In this document: piece after piece, positions 34,793 to 46,405 of the stretch
Layout of the letters: each line of letters begins with the position of its first letter
Numbering within the stretch: position 1 is the stretch's first letter
DNA from: Chaetomium olivaceum
Taxonomy: Eukaryota > Ascomycota > Sordariomycetes > Sordariales > Chaetomiaceae
Assembly (NCBI GenBank): GCA_039881045.1
Contig: JAYWVB010000019.1
Location: forward strand, 248,001 to 312,000
Length of the DNA stretch: 64,000 nt
Direction of reading: 5' to 3'
Made by a program: the position numbers and the translations under genes
The notes under the pieces: generated by a model
The model's database searches: none
What the model saw: only the letters and a program-made list of their open reading frames with translations
Told to the model about the DNA's origin: nothing

Positions 34793-37535
34793 TTAGGGGC
34801 CCCTGTATCCGCCGGGAGGCAGCATCCCGCGACGATCGAGGCCGTTCAGGCGATCCATCCCGTCAAAGAGGTTCGGCGGCCCACCATACCCGCCCCATGC
34901 CGCTATGACCAAGTCCGGGTCCGGGGCCAGGTCCAGCATTGCGCGGTTGGGGCCCGTCCGGGCCTTGGAAGCCGGGACCGCCCATCCCAGGAGGGGGCAT
35001 AAACCCCGGCGGGGGCGGGCCGCCAAAGAATCCTGGAGGCGGCTGCATTGGGCGCGGGGGACCGGAGGATGGGCCGCCCATGCCATCCGGCGGCGGGGGG
35101 CCACCGCCGTGAGGAGGCCCCGGGGGGAAGTTACCCGGACCACCGTGGCCGTGCAGAGGCGGGAAGTTGGGCGGAAACATACCCGGCATGGGGACGTTGC
35201 GGGGCCCGTTGATGTTGTTCATCAACCCTGGAGGCGGAATCATTGGTCGCTGGGGGGGCATCTGGCCGGGCAGCGGCTGCAGCAGCGGCAGCGGCAGCGG
35301 CTGGGTTGACTCCACCCATGTGGAAGGGGTGCATTTGGTGGTCGAGACCCGGAGGGGGGGCGCTGCAAAATCTGCGTCGGCTGCGGGGGCGGGCGCCCGT
35401 CGATATCTCCTGGGTGGTACTGGTTCTCGTCGTGGAAACCTGGCGGGCCGCCGCGCATCTGCTGGCGCTGGGAGGAGCTCCGCTCGCGGGGGTAGTCTTG
35501 CTCGCGATCCGGCATGTTGGCGAGCGGTACCTGCTTGGTCGGCTGCGGCATGCGGAGCATAAGCTGCTCGGCGCGTGGTGGTTCAGGTGTCTCGCGGCGG
35601 CCTTGCATAAGGCCTACCAAGAATTCCCTGTTTCGGTTGACGGCTGTCATATTCTGTTGCTCTGCGCGCCCCAAAGGCTGGCCGGGTAGATGGTGCCGCT
35701 GAGCAAGGAGATCCTGCAAGGCTTGCTCCGGACGGGAAACCTGTGGCGGTGGCATTGGGAGCCCAACCGGGCGAGGGGAGATAATGTCGTGTAAAGAGTG
35801 TTGCGAGCCGCGCATGCGCGGGTCTTCGCGCCTATCTTGGTTGCCGTACTGTTGAAATGGTTCCGGCGAAGTGACAGCGCTCTTCTGAAGCAGCTCTTGG
35901 AAAGGGGAGGTCCCGGGATATCTGCCGGGGGTCGTCTGTGATGGGGGTGCGCTTGATTCCAAGGCCGGCCCAAGCCCTGACCGTTGGAGCTTCTGAATGA
36001 GAAGGGCAAAGGCTTCCTTGTCGGCCTCGGTCTGGTGGGCGGGGCCAGACCTGTCGCCTGGCTGGACTGCCGGTGCAGGTGTCGGCGGTTCGGTTCTCGC
36101 TCGATTATCCTCTTGAGGATTCAGGAACGCCATGAACCTTGAAGACTTTCCGGTCCTTGGTTTAGCCGCGTCCTTCACCTCGGCAATGGGCGTCCCGACG
36201 TCGAGGCCAGAGCTCCCGTAGGCGGCAAAGAACTTGTCTGGGGCCTGCTCAGTGGCAGGAGCCGAGACAACCTTGTGCTCGACTTCAACAGCTGCGGCAG
36301 CTGCGGTAACCGGCGGCTGATCGAATAGCATGCCGGGCTTCTCTTCCTGTTTTGGAGCACCGCCGCTTCTGCCCGCCTTCATGGTCTCCATGAACTTCTT
36401 AAAGTCCTCTTCCGTATGGCCTTGGGGCTTGTCCTCGAGAGGCTCGTCCAGCCACTCGGGGTCGTTCTCGACACGCGCATGGCGATCGCGATCCCACCTT
36501 CGCTCAAAGTTTCTGTCGTTACGGTCGCCATACCTATCATTGTTGGGTTTGTTGTCTTCAGGATCCCGGTCGCGCCAGCTCTTGGCCTTCTCAATACGCT
36601 CCCGCTGGGATTTGGGAGGAGCATCAGAGCCGCCGCCAGCCGCGTTCTCCCTGAACCAGGACTCTGACTTGCCCCGGCCCAGCCCATTCCTGCGTGGGGT
36701 TTCGGGGTCTTCGATTTCCTGGTCTCGCGAACGGCGCTCAAATTCGCGGTTACGGCGGGGATCTCCGCTCTCTCGGTCATCCCTATCCCGCGGCCGACGA
36801 TTGTCGTCCCGGGGGGGAAGCGGTCATTGCCGACGCCGCCCATGCGCCCTTGGAAACGTTCGGCACCCTCGTGGCCAAAGCTCTTGCGCGGTGGCACGGT
36901 GTTCCAGCCTTCGCCATCTTGGCCCTGGCCAGGTTGCCGGCGGGCGGTATTGTTTCGGCTGTCCGAGTCGTTGGCGCGGTCGCGGAAGGCGAAGCGGTCG
37001 GTACGATCCTGTCGCTCCTGGCCCCGGAATCCCTTCTCGACGTCACTATTTCGAACGCCACGCATTGACGTGGCAGATGCAGATGCGAAGCTGGTCCGTG
37101 GTGGGCCAAGGATAAACTCATCAGGGTCTGTGTGTGGTGTTGGTCAAAGGCACACGGGCAAAAAAAAAAGATAGACAACCACCAGGTGTCGTTCAACCGT
37201 CTCGCCATGAAGTGTGAGACGTACTCGATGCATTTCTAGAACCATTGCGGTCGTGGGGTGGGCGCCTGTTCTCTTGGTTCAGGAGCGCACCGCCGTCGCC
37301 GGGTTTGGGACGGTCATTGGTTGTCTTCTGTTGGGTACGGAATGTCTCTGGGGGTGGTCTGGAGAAGAACAAGGTCAGATCTTGCCATGTGGTAGAGAAT
37401 GTGTGTATGCGGGAAAAGGAGAAGAAAAAGTACATACCCCATCCACTCCTCCGGAGGGGGCAGGTTCGGAGGTTTGACGCATAGCGGCGACTCGCGCAAA
37501 TGTAGCAGAAATTCTGCCGAGTACCGTTCAGCCAT
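34793..37535 (-). CDS. eIF4E-binding (4E-T/Eap1-like) protein, multiple frameshifts
   Basis: Probable translational regulator that docks on eIF4E. Exons are 37535-37438, 37358-37198 and 37127-34793; introns are 79 and 70 nt. The protein opens MAERYSAEFLLHLRESPLC, containing the YxxxxLL eIF4E-binding motif at residues 5-11, the position seen in fungal 4E-T-like proteins. The middle is an Arg/Asp/Glu-rich disordered region, then EDFKKFMETMKAG. The C-terminus is Pro/Gly/Met-rich (PGFFGGPPPPGFMPPPGMGG). Exon 3 needs four one-base corrections: missing C in the run at 36811-36817, extra C in the run at 35352-35358, extra base near 35272, and extra base near 34935. Corrected length is about 863 residues. 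The first two are clear from homopolymer context and restored coding; the last two are less certain. A cytoplasmic P-body role is inference from the family. Confidence 0.7.
35352..35358 (-). other. +1 frameshift in a C7 run of the eIF4E-binding protein gene
   Basis: With one C fewer, coding passes from PTQILQRPP into PGLDHQMHPFHMGGVNP. As read, the frame instead runs into a stop at 35240. Confidence 0.65.
36811..36817 (-). other. -1 frameshift in a C7 run of the eIF4E-binding protein gene
   Basis: With one more C, coding passes from GGVGNDRFPP directly into RDDNRRPRDRDDRESGD, and then about 140 codons of consistent Arg/Glu-rich protein follow to METMKAG. Confidence 0.75.
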
Positions 37536-38430
37536 GTCAATATATTATGCAACTACCATCAGCTGAAGACTGAGAGACGGCCTGCATGCGATGGGCGAGT
37601 TTATCCTCGTTGGGCGTTGAGGGAGCTGGCGGTGTCTCGATGAGGTGCGGTCAGATGTGCAGGAGTGTGGGCTCGGTTCGGTTGCGCTGCTTTCGGATCC
37701 AAGTCGCTCGACGGGAACCCAACAAAAGGTCGGAATGAGTCGACGGCGGGTAGGAAAAGCGGACTAAAAATACGGCTTGTGTTTATCCTTTCGCTGGGTG
37801 CAAGAAGTGCGCGATTTGTAGGTGTAGCGGTGATCTGAGTATTGATGCGCTGTCCATGAATTGGTTGTGGAAGCTTTGATGGTTGTGGTCGGTTTTGGGC
37901 TGCCGTCTTGTTTGCCGCCTGTGGCAGGTTGCGGTCGATCAAATCAATATTAAAACCGGCCCTAGCCTCAAATGATCGCTCCTGGCCAGGATTTAGGTGG
38001 CGTGGCCGTGCTTGGGGCAGGCCAGGGAGCCAGGGCAAGGGTGTTCATCTAGCGTTGGAGTGGCGGGGTTCCTGCTTTCAGTCATGTGGTTTGCGACTTC
38101 CATCCTCTGACGAAGATATAAACTACCTTATAAACTATGGGAATTCCAAAGCATATTTGTCTGTAGGTACTCGCGTCGCAGTGGCCATTCGCAGCATCAA
38201 CACGCTGTTCCATACTGCCTGCGCCCGGTTGCATTTTCTGTCTATTCTTGAAACTTGCCTGCTCTTGTCTCAGACACCAAACCGCTCCCAGCTTCTCATA
38301 TCGTTTTAATGTCACAAGAAGGGAAAGATCCATTGGCAAACCAAGGCAAGCGTGGTCAGACAGAGAATCTTCCGCAAAATTGGTTCTTTCCTTTATTTCC
38401 ATTAGGCTCTCAAAAATCAACACCACGATG
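37536..38430. other. Intergenic: promoter of the eIF4E-binding protein gene and URB1 3' end
   Basis: 895 bases between two minus-strand genes. No supported coding region. Confidence 0.55.
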
Positions 38431-41400
38431 CTATGCCTGCCCAACACCAAACGAAACCCCTACTCCAGACCCTACCCTGTCCTGATCACACGTCTCCCAT
38501 ATCCTTCGTCTCAGCGCCCCGTAGATAGCTACCTCGCCGACATCCGTACATCCGGCCTGTCTCGCATCGAGCCAGTTCACAATTCCAAACCTCGTCGTCA
38601 GCGTCGTGCTGCCGCCTTCGATGCGGGTAGCCCGATATAGCAACCGCAGCACCTGGCTCCGGAGCGGCAGCCTCATGTACGGGTTCGCCGCCAGCGCTAG
38701 AATCCGCTCGAGTACAGGGCCCTTCGCCCGCTTCTTATGAAACAGCTCAAAATCGTGTGGCGTGCGAAGACCATCGATCAGGTATTCCAGAAGCCAATTT
38801 GTCTGAGCGTAGTATGTGTCCCCGACTATCGGCTCCTCGGAGACGACCTCGTCCACGAGCGGCAGCCTGTCCAGACTCCAGACCGGCCCGCGCGTGAGAA
38901 AAATGTTGACCTTGGAGTAGAGACTCGAGAGGGGGTCCCGTAGGACATTGAGCGCGTGACACGCAAACGAGGCTATTGTGCTCGGCAGGGGCCCGTCGTT
39001 GATGTTGTCCCTTGCCGTCTCTGCGAGTTCCGAGAGGAGTAGCCAGATCTGTTCCTTCTCTTCGTATTCAGACTGCTTGATTTTTGCCGCAGCCTTGAGG
39101 ATGTTGACGAGTGCCTCTTTCCGTATACTGGCGTGCTCCGAAACGAGCAGTGCGATGATTGACGTGAGGTAGTCTTCATCGACGAGCTCATCTACTGTCT
39201 TAGTTGTCCATTTCACCAAAGCTGCGTTGTCTGCCCCCAAGCCGTCCGGAACGTGTAGTGTCTCTTCCAAGGTCTCGGCGTCCATTTGAGGCTCCTGCCT
39301 TTCCTCCTCATGGCTGACAGTCGCCGTCTTGGGCTTCTTCGCTTTGTTCTTTGTGCTCCTGGGTATTGGGCTGTGCTCGAACTCGAGGCCTTTTGGAACA
39401 CCGGCCTTGGCGAGCTTGCCCTTGCTGTCGGCAAGATGTGTCACCATGTTCGAAAATATGGAGTCGAGTAACGGTTTGCTCTCGCCAGCAGTTACTGAGA
39501 GCCCCAAGAACTTGGGCAATAAGCGGCCAAGGGCTTTGATGGTGGCTTGGCCCCCCTCCTTTGATGCAACAAACGGCAACTGCTCCAGCATAGCCATCGC
39601 GATTGGACTTGCAACTGCTCCTTCAAGGTCTTTCTCGGCGGTCTGGGTTGTGTTTTGTATTATCTCTTGCATCTTTTCGACGTACTTGACCGGGGTGTTT
39701 GCGCAGCGCGTCAGGCAGTTATCCAAGAAGGGCCATAGGTGAGTGATTGAATCCGGCGATGACTGGCGCAACGACTGTAACGCCTCGAGAAGCGCAAGCA
39801 GTCCAGGCTGCTTGTCACCGGCGGGTACCAGCTGTTGCTCGACGGCAACAAAGTTGAGAACGTTCCGTATTGCCTCCAACGCGACTCCGTCTGGAGCATC
39901 AACGTAAACTTTCAGCAACAGTGTGAAAGGGGAGAGCGACATCCCCTCCGAAGCGGCAAACCAGCGCATGCCAGGCGAGTATCCGGCAATGGCAAGTAAA
40001 TTTTCTAGCTCCTTTAGGGCGAGAGCAAAATCCCGGGGGTCGTCAAGTTCTTGCCCGGATAAGCGGCCCAGAGCTGTTTCTAGAAAAGGTGAGACATCAA
40101 ATTTGGCCATGAGAGCGACTTGCGGCAGCACCTCGTAGCAGAGGCGCAACAGGCGGCTGCCTGCCTCGCGGTGCAAAACATCGCCCTCCGGTATGGATCG
40201 GTACGAGTTGATCATTTCCTTGATGCCAGGACTCCGCTGGCAAAACTCATCCACCAGCCTGCGTGCGGCCTCTGCCCAAACAGTCTTGTGGAGTGGGATG
40301 CATCTTGGTGCATTTTGATAGCGGCGTCCAGTTTCTCGATCGCGACCCAAGATGCGAGTGGCAAAGAACGAAATTATGTTCGATTTGTTGGCCAGACTTC
40401 GGGTTAGTGCCTTCTGATTCAGCGGGAGAGGTAGGATGTTGTCCATGACGATTGAAGTTGGCGGCGGCAGTTCACGAAAGGTCCCTGCGCGACAGAAGTA
40501 GTCGGGGACGGGGAGGGTGACCGTGTTGAAAAGGAAAGCGGCATAACCAATCCATGTGGCCGAAAGTTTAGGCTCGAAGGTGAAGGACTTGTTGGTGAGG
40601 AAGTAGTGGGCGACCAGCTCAGGGCGACCTTGAAGATGGAAGTGGTGAGCTCGCTCTGTTTGACGCTCGACCACGGACGTAAGTTCGACAAGAAGTTCGA
40701 CAAAGTCCAGTTTCGAACAGGAACCTCCGCTTTGAACTTGTTCATCCAAACAATGGCTTCTAGCCCTAAGTCGTCGAGCTCCGCGGTGGGGATGACGGTG
40801 TCCGGGTCGATTTCTCGCGGGTAGAAGCCAGAATCCTGTCTCAACACACCGCAGGCGGAATCGGTACAGGCCGTCATGAGAAAATCGTGTGCGATGTCGG
40901 GGATGGAAGTCTCTTTTTCGGCGAGTGTACCCAAACGGTACTGGTAAAGCGCCGCGAGACGGGTGAGCGTCGACGCATTCAGCAGATTCGCCTTGGCCTC
41001 GCGTAAAAGCTTGTCGTCCAACAAGACGTGGCTCCGTAGCCCCTCCAACAGCTCCCGCACGAGGTAGGGCGGGTCCTGCTTCACATCGCGTGTAAGGGCG
41101 GAAACAATGTCCCTCTGGGATAGTAGCTCCTTCTTCGCTTCCGGGTGGAGGAACTTGAGGGCGCTGAGGAAGAAGAGAATGGCATTGGTGCGCGCTGATG
41201 GCCGCTTGGTATCCTCGGCCTCCTCCCCTATGTGAACAATGCCCATGTTCCGTGCTAGCGACTTCAACATGGACGCCCTGGCGCGGAAGAGTGGCCTTGC
41301 GATGGCGCCTCCGTCGAAGCTAACGGCCTCCTTCAACATCCTCAAGGTCGGCGAGATTATGAAGGCTTTTCCCTTGTCGGCGGCCAAGTTGCGCGCTATC

Positions 41401-41946
41401 AGCTCCTGCTGGCGTTTCTGTAGCAGGGTTCTGCAGATCGCCAACCCCAGGGGCACCGTCTCGAGGGATTGCGAGAGCAGCTTCAGGAGCAGAGCAAGCA
41501 CGACCGGTACGGCAGACATGATGTTGTCGTTGTTGATCTGCGCGGCGTAGCTCCATGTCTGCATCATATCCGGCAGGCAGACGGTGTTCTCGTCGTCGTC
41601 GTCGGCGGGCCGCGCGAATTGGAGGTAGTCCCGCAGGATCTTGGGCCGGTCGCCATGGTCGCGGTCTGGATCAAGCAAGTCGTCGAGAAATAGTTTGAAG
41701 GATTGCAGTCCTGTGAAGGAGAGTTAGACGGTAGGTACTTTTAATAAAAGATACTACGTGACATGACCATAAACAGTAAGTTTACGCACCATGCCGGGCC
41801 CGAACTGGGTCTTGACTGAAGGAAAGGAGTTGTTGCAATTGTCTGCTCGCGTGAATCTCCTCTGATGTTGGTGCTTCATGAACAACTTTTTGCCTCTTCC
41901 TCGACGCGCCAGCGCCGTCTGGGCCACGAGTAAACCGTTTCCCCAT
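38431..41946 (-). CDS. URB1: Nucleolar pre-ribosomal-associated protein 1 (URB1/NPA1), one frameshift
   Basis: Large helical-repeat protein of the earliest pre-60S particles, required for 27S pre-rRNA processing in the nucleolus. Exon 1 is 41946-41790 and begins MGKRFTRGPDGAGASRKRQK, a basic N-terminus. A 79-nt intron follows (41711-41789), then exon 2 from 41710 to 38431. The conserved start EEIHASRQLQQLLSF is followed across the splice by RARHGLQSFKLFLDDLL, the family signature. Near the C-terminus LTTRFGIVNWLDARQ is also characteristic. A one-base deletion at 40622-40624 (three G on the plus strand where four are needed) separates SELTTSIFKVA from PELVAHYFLTNKSFTF. Corrected length is about 1,145 residues, shorter than yeast Urb1 but in the range I expect for filamentous fungi. 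Confidence 0.9.
40622..40624 (-). other. -1 frameshift in URB1
   Basis: The conserved sequence continues without a gap if one C is restored in the coding strand (GCCCT to GCCCCT). This joins FKVA to PELVAHYF. Confidence 0.8.
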
Positions 41947-42511
41947 CCTATGTTGCGCAATGGTTTAATTTTGCAAGTACCTGCATGTTCGGCTTGGACT
42001 TGGGAACGCGCATGGAATTTCAATATTTTGCAGTAATTTACCGCCTTCTTATCGCAGATCAGCGGGGCGATAAGCTACGTCACCCCACCCCAGCTCCTCC
42101 ATTCCTTCTGCTGTTTAAACTAAGTTGTTAAGGGCAGGTCGTGCTTTGGGGGTTAGGGTTCAATGTGACAAACTCGCTTTATACGCCCTCCCGATTACAT
42201 TTTTCACCGTTCATTCTTACTCTGCTTGCTTGCCACCATAATTGGAATTGGCATTGGCTCGTATGTACTCAACTTACATACATTTTTATTGAGTTCAGTC
42301 AGGGTCTTTTATCTTTCAGTTTCAGACGAAGGCGCAAGGGTTCACCGCTTGGCGCTGGGGTGAATTGGATGAATTGTTGACTCAGACTCTGTTCTGGCTT
42401 GGATTGACTCGTGTCCATCTCTTGGTGTTGCACACAGCAGGGCAGTCATCCTGCACACTAAGACATTATTCCCGTCAACCTCCAATTCGACGGCTCACGG
42501 ACACACCGAAT
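41947..42511. promoter_or_regulatory. Divergent promoter region URB1 / MATE transporter
   Basis: 565 bases between the two start codons. It contains a CT-rich leader before the MATE gene. I see no uniquely assignable TATA or factor-binding site. Confidence 0.5.
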
Positions 42512-44642
42512 ATGCCATCAAGCTCCGGAAGCCAGCCAATCCCGGCCAAGAACAGCTCTTCGGCGGGCCATCATGACATCCAATCAGCCTTTGCGTCATC
42601 TTTTCGCTCGGGCTCCCCTTTGGCACAGGAGATGCTAGCGCGTGACCTAGCGGAGTGTTCGGATGAAGATGGAGAGGTGCCGTTTGACACAGAGGCGATC
42701 GAAGAGGGGGAAGACGACGAAGAGGCCGATGCCCTTCCCGGGCCGACCCTCTATCGCCGGCCAAGCGGTATCGCCTTTGGTACCACACGCCCCGCCTTTG
42801 GCACAGGTGCGCTCGACGAGCCAGCCTTGCTCACTCGCACAGAACGCACCCGAAGCCGTGACGCGGAGCGCTCTCTCCTCCGGGACAACCACATCCTTCC
42901 CCCAAACACCAACACCACCATATCCCGAAGAAGGGTCTCGCCGGACAGGTCTCGGGTCTTTATAAGCGGCTCTTCAGCACGAAAGTGCGCCTTCCCGCCG
43001 GCGACGAGGAATCACCCAACCCGGCACAAGCACCCCCTCGGATCGTAGTCGTCCCCGATGAGACCTCGCCGCTACTCTCCTCCCGCCGCCGCTCCTCTGC
43101 CGGCCAACCATCCCCGGGAGGAGGCGCAGGCGGCGAGAGCCTCAACGAGCAATGGGACGCAGCCGTAGCAGCCGGGCAGATCAAGACGACGTGGCAGCGC
43201 GAGGCCAAAACCATCGCCGTCTACTCGCGCTCCCTCATCGTCACCTTCCTGCTGCAGTACTCGCTCAACGTGACATCCATCTTCGCGGTCGGCCGGCTGG
43301 GCACGCTGGAGCTGGGCGCCGTGTCGCTGGCGACCATGACGGCCAACATCACCTGCTATGCGCCGGTGCAGGGGCTCGCCACCAGCCTGGACACGCTGTG
43401 CGCGCAGGCCTTCGGCTCTGGCCACAAGCACCTCGTCGGCCTGCAGCTTCAGCGCATGACCTATTTCCTCTTGTTATTGCTCCTTCCCGTCTCCGTCGTC
43501 TGGCTGCACGCCGAGCCCATCCTGGCGTCCATGATTGACAAGGACAGCGCCGCGCTGGCGGCCAGCTACCTGCGCATCGCCCTGCTCGGCACGCCCGCGT
43601 ACGCGGCGTTCGAGGGCGGCAAGCGGTTCGTACAGGCGCAGGGCTTGTTCCACGCGACCACGTACGTGCTGCTGGTGGCGGCGCCGACCAACATGCTGCT
43701 GAACTGGTTGTTTGTGTGGAAGTTTGGCTGGGGCTTTGTCGGTGCCCCGACGGCGGTCGCCATCACGCAGAACATGCTCCCCTTGCTGTTGTTTTTGTAT
43801 GTTTGGAAGATCGACGGCTCTCAGGCGTGGGGCGGGTTCAGGAAGAGCGCGCTGAAGAACTGGGGCCCGATGATTAGACTGGCCCTGCCCGGCATGATTA
43901 TGGTGGTGGCCGAGTGGTTCGCCTTTGAAATTTTGACCCTCGCGTCCGGGAGAATGGGTGTTGAGTTTCTGGCGGCGCAGAGTGTGCTGGTGACGGTGAC
44001 CAGCACGACGTTCCAGATCCCCTTCCCACTCTCCATCGCTGGCTCGACCCGGCTGGCTAACCTCATTGGGGCCAAGCTGGTCGACGCGGCCAAGACGTCG
44101 GCCAAAGTGGTGAGCTTACCAGCAGTTCCTTTGCCTCGGCGGCACACTTTTGCTAACTAGCGTGACAACAGACTATTGTTGGCGGCGCACTGGTGGGGTT
44201 GTTTAACGTGATCCTCCTGTCGGTTTTCAGGTACCACATACCGTTGCTCTTCACACATGACAGGGAGGTCATTGAGCTGGTCGCCCGGACACTCCCCGTC
44301 TGTGCCATTATGCAGTTTTTCGACAGCATGGCGGCCGTCTCTCACGCACTGCTGCGAGGTATCGGCCGTCAAGAGTTTGGAGGGTATGCCAACCTCGTTT
44401 GTTACTACTTGGTGGCGTTGCCCATATCGTTTGGGCTAGGATTTGGCCTCGATTGGAAGCTCAGCGGGCTCTGGATCGGTGTCACGATCGGGTTGTTGAT
44501 GTAAGTCTCGTTCTATTTGCCCTCGCCGAGGACGACTCTGCTAACACATAATAGCGTTTCGGTGGCCGAGTATTGGTTCACATGGCGTGTTGACTGGCAT
44601 CAAGCGGCCAGGGAAGCCGAGAGCAGAAATGCTTCGGGGTAG
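42512..44642 (+). CDS. MATE-family transporter (3 exons, one frameshift)
   Basis: Multidrug and toxic-compound extrusion type antiporter, probably in the vacuolar or another endomembrane. Yeast Erc1 is a family member. Exons are 42512-44109, 44172-44500 and 44555-44642; introns are 62 and 54 nt. A long acidic, Ser-rich N-terminus carries DETSPLL, an acidic dileucine of the type used for vacuolar sorting. It is followed by about twelve hydrophobic segments, starting near YSRSLIVTFLLQYSLNVTSIF, with the MATE-typical internal repeat (GAPTAVAITQ; GGYANLVCYYLVALPISFGLG). A one-base deletion in the C5 run at 42899-42903 splits the N-terminal domain; with six C the frame reads NHILPPKHQHHH and on to SGLYKRLFSTKVR. 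Corrected length is about 671 residues. The transported substrate cannot be inferred. Confidence 0.88.
42899..42903 (+). other. -1 frameshift in a C5 run of the MATE gene
   Basis: Upstream coding ends RDNHILPP. With one extra C, the downstream frame continues KHQHHHIPKKGLAGQVSG and into the conserved LYKRLFSTK. Confidence 0.75.
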
Positions 44643-45105
44643 TTGGGTGCCCATTTATTCCTTGGGTTGGGGCGGGATATACATATATGCATGCAGGATA
44701 TTAACCAATCTGGATGTACATAGGTTGCATTTCACGCATATTTATAACATCTATAGCACTTGCTGGATACCCCATCAGGATAGCGGGAAGACCGGGAACG
44801 GGTTTGGAAATAAATTGACGAATGGAAGAACGGATGAATAAAATGATAAGCATATAATGATCAGCTCGAGTATCTTACTTCTCGTACCATGAATTCTATG
44901 TTCCGAAGCCGATTACTGGGCGGGTTTGGGGGCTGAATGACCTGACTGGTCGCCTGATGCCTTCGTTGCTGGGAGCTGAATGCGACTGTGCCTCTTCCAA
45001 CATACAACCCTATCCATTTGATTGGATATTCTTAGTTCTTCCAACTCTGTAACTCCCGCACCTCTTGTCTCCCCTAAAACTCACCTCCCTCTTCCACAAT
45101 ACACG
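44643..45105. other. Intergenic: MATE 3' end and IDI1 promoter/leader
   Basis: 463 bases; no gene seen. The last 100 bases are C/T/A-rich leader sequence. Confidence 0.55.
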
Positions 45106-46405
45106 ATGCTCAGCAGGCGCTTAGTCAGCGGCTTATTCAGAACCCCGCGAGGGGCAAAGAGCCCAGGCCTCCGCCAGTTTGGCAACCAAGTGGGGTTTCC
45201 GTCCAAAAGAGTTACACAGGACAGGGGCTCACCGTCCTCCGCTGCCGGCCGGCACTTTGTCGGGCAGTACGCGCCGGCGAGTGGAATATTTCCATCAGTA
45301 TTAAAGTCAGGGTCGTTCCACGCGATATCCACTAAACCCCAGACACGATTCCCCAGACTCAGCGAACAGCGAACAGCGAGCTTCCATTCTACCTCCGGCC
45401 TTCCACAACAACCCAACACCATGTCTACCACAACGACGACCACAACCGCCGAGCCGATCACGGCCGACTCGATCCTCCGCCTCTTCCCAGACATCGACAC
45501 CAGCGGAGCAGCCCTCGAAGGGCACGATGAGGAACAGATTCGCTTGATGGACGAGGTATGCATCGTTCTGGACGAGAATGACCTGCCAATTGGGACTGCC
45601 AGCAAGAAGCTATGTGAGTGTTGTTCCTGTTACGCGGCCCCCGAAACAGAGCGGGAGATGGGGACAAAGTGGCGAGTGGGTTGCAGCAAACAAGTAATAG
45701 AATGCATGAAGGAATGCTGTACTGACGAGTGATGCGACTTGGCAGGCCACCTTATGACGAACATCGACAAGGGCCTCCTGCACAGAGCCTTCTCCGTCTT
45801 TCTCTTTAACGACAAGAATGAGCTGCTCCTGCAGCAGCGCGCCTCAGAAAAGATCACCTTTCCCGACATGTGGACCAACACCTGCTGCTCCCACCCGCTC
45901 AACGTGTCGAGCGAGACCGGCTCGACCCTCGAGGACGCCGTCCGTGGCGTCAAGAATGCCGCACAGCGGAAGCTGGACCACGAACTCGGTATCAAGAAGG
46001 AGCAGGTGCCGTTCGAGGACTTCCACTTCCTGACCCGCATCCACTACAAGGCGCCGAGCGACGGCAAATGGGGCGAGCACGAGAGTGAGCAGGCCCCCCC
46101 GCCCCATGCGCATCCCGCGCTCCCGCACTCACGCGCAGGACGACGTGCATGCTAACAACGTGTCTCTCTTAGTCGACTACATTCTCTTCATCAAGGCCAA
46201 CGTCGATCTCGCCCCGAGCGAGAATGAGGTGCAGGCCACCCAATACGTCTCGGCCGACCAGCTCAAGCAAATGTTCCAAGACCCGACCCTCAAGTTCACC
46301 CCCTGGTTCAAGCTCATCTGCAACTCGTTGCTCTTCGACTGGTGGAAGCACCTTGACTCGGGCCTTGAGAAGTACATGAACGAGCAGGAAATCCGCCGGA
46401 TGTAA
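45106..46405 (+). CDS. IDI1: Isopentenyl-diphosphate delta-isomerase (3 exons)
   Basis: Interconverts isopentenyl and dimethylallyl diphosphate in the mevalonate pathway, feeding ergosterol, dolichol and quinone synthesis. Exons are 45106-45613, 45746-46084 and 46173-46405, giving 359 residues with intact frame; introns are 132 and 88 nt. The Nudix-like catalytic core begins KKLCHLMTNIDKGLLHRAFS. It has WTNTCCSHPL (catalytic Cys at about 216) and HEIDYILF (catalytic Glu region), and ends WWKHLDSGLEKYMNEQEIRRM. The first 105 residues, MLSRRLVSGLFRTPRGA onward, are Arg/Ser-rich with almost no acidic residues, like a mitochondrial presequence. A second in-frame ATG at 45421 (caccATGtct) begins the usual cytosolic form MSTTTTTTTAEPITADS. 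Two differently targeted products are therefore plausible. Confidence 0.95.
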
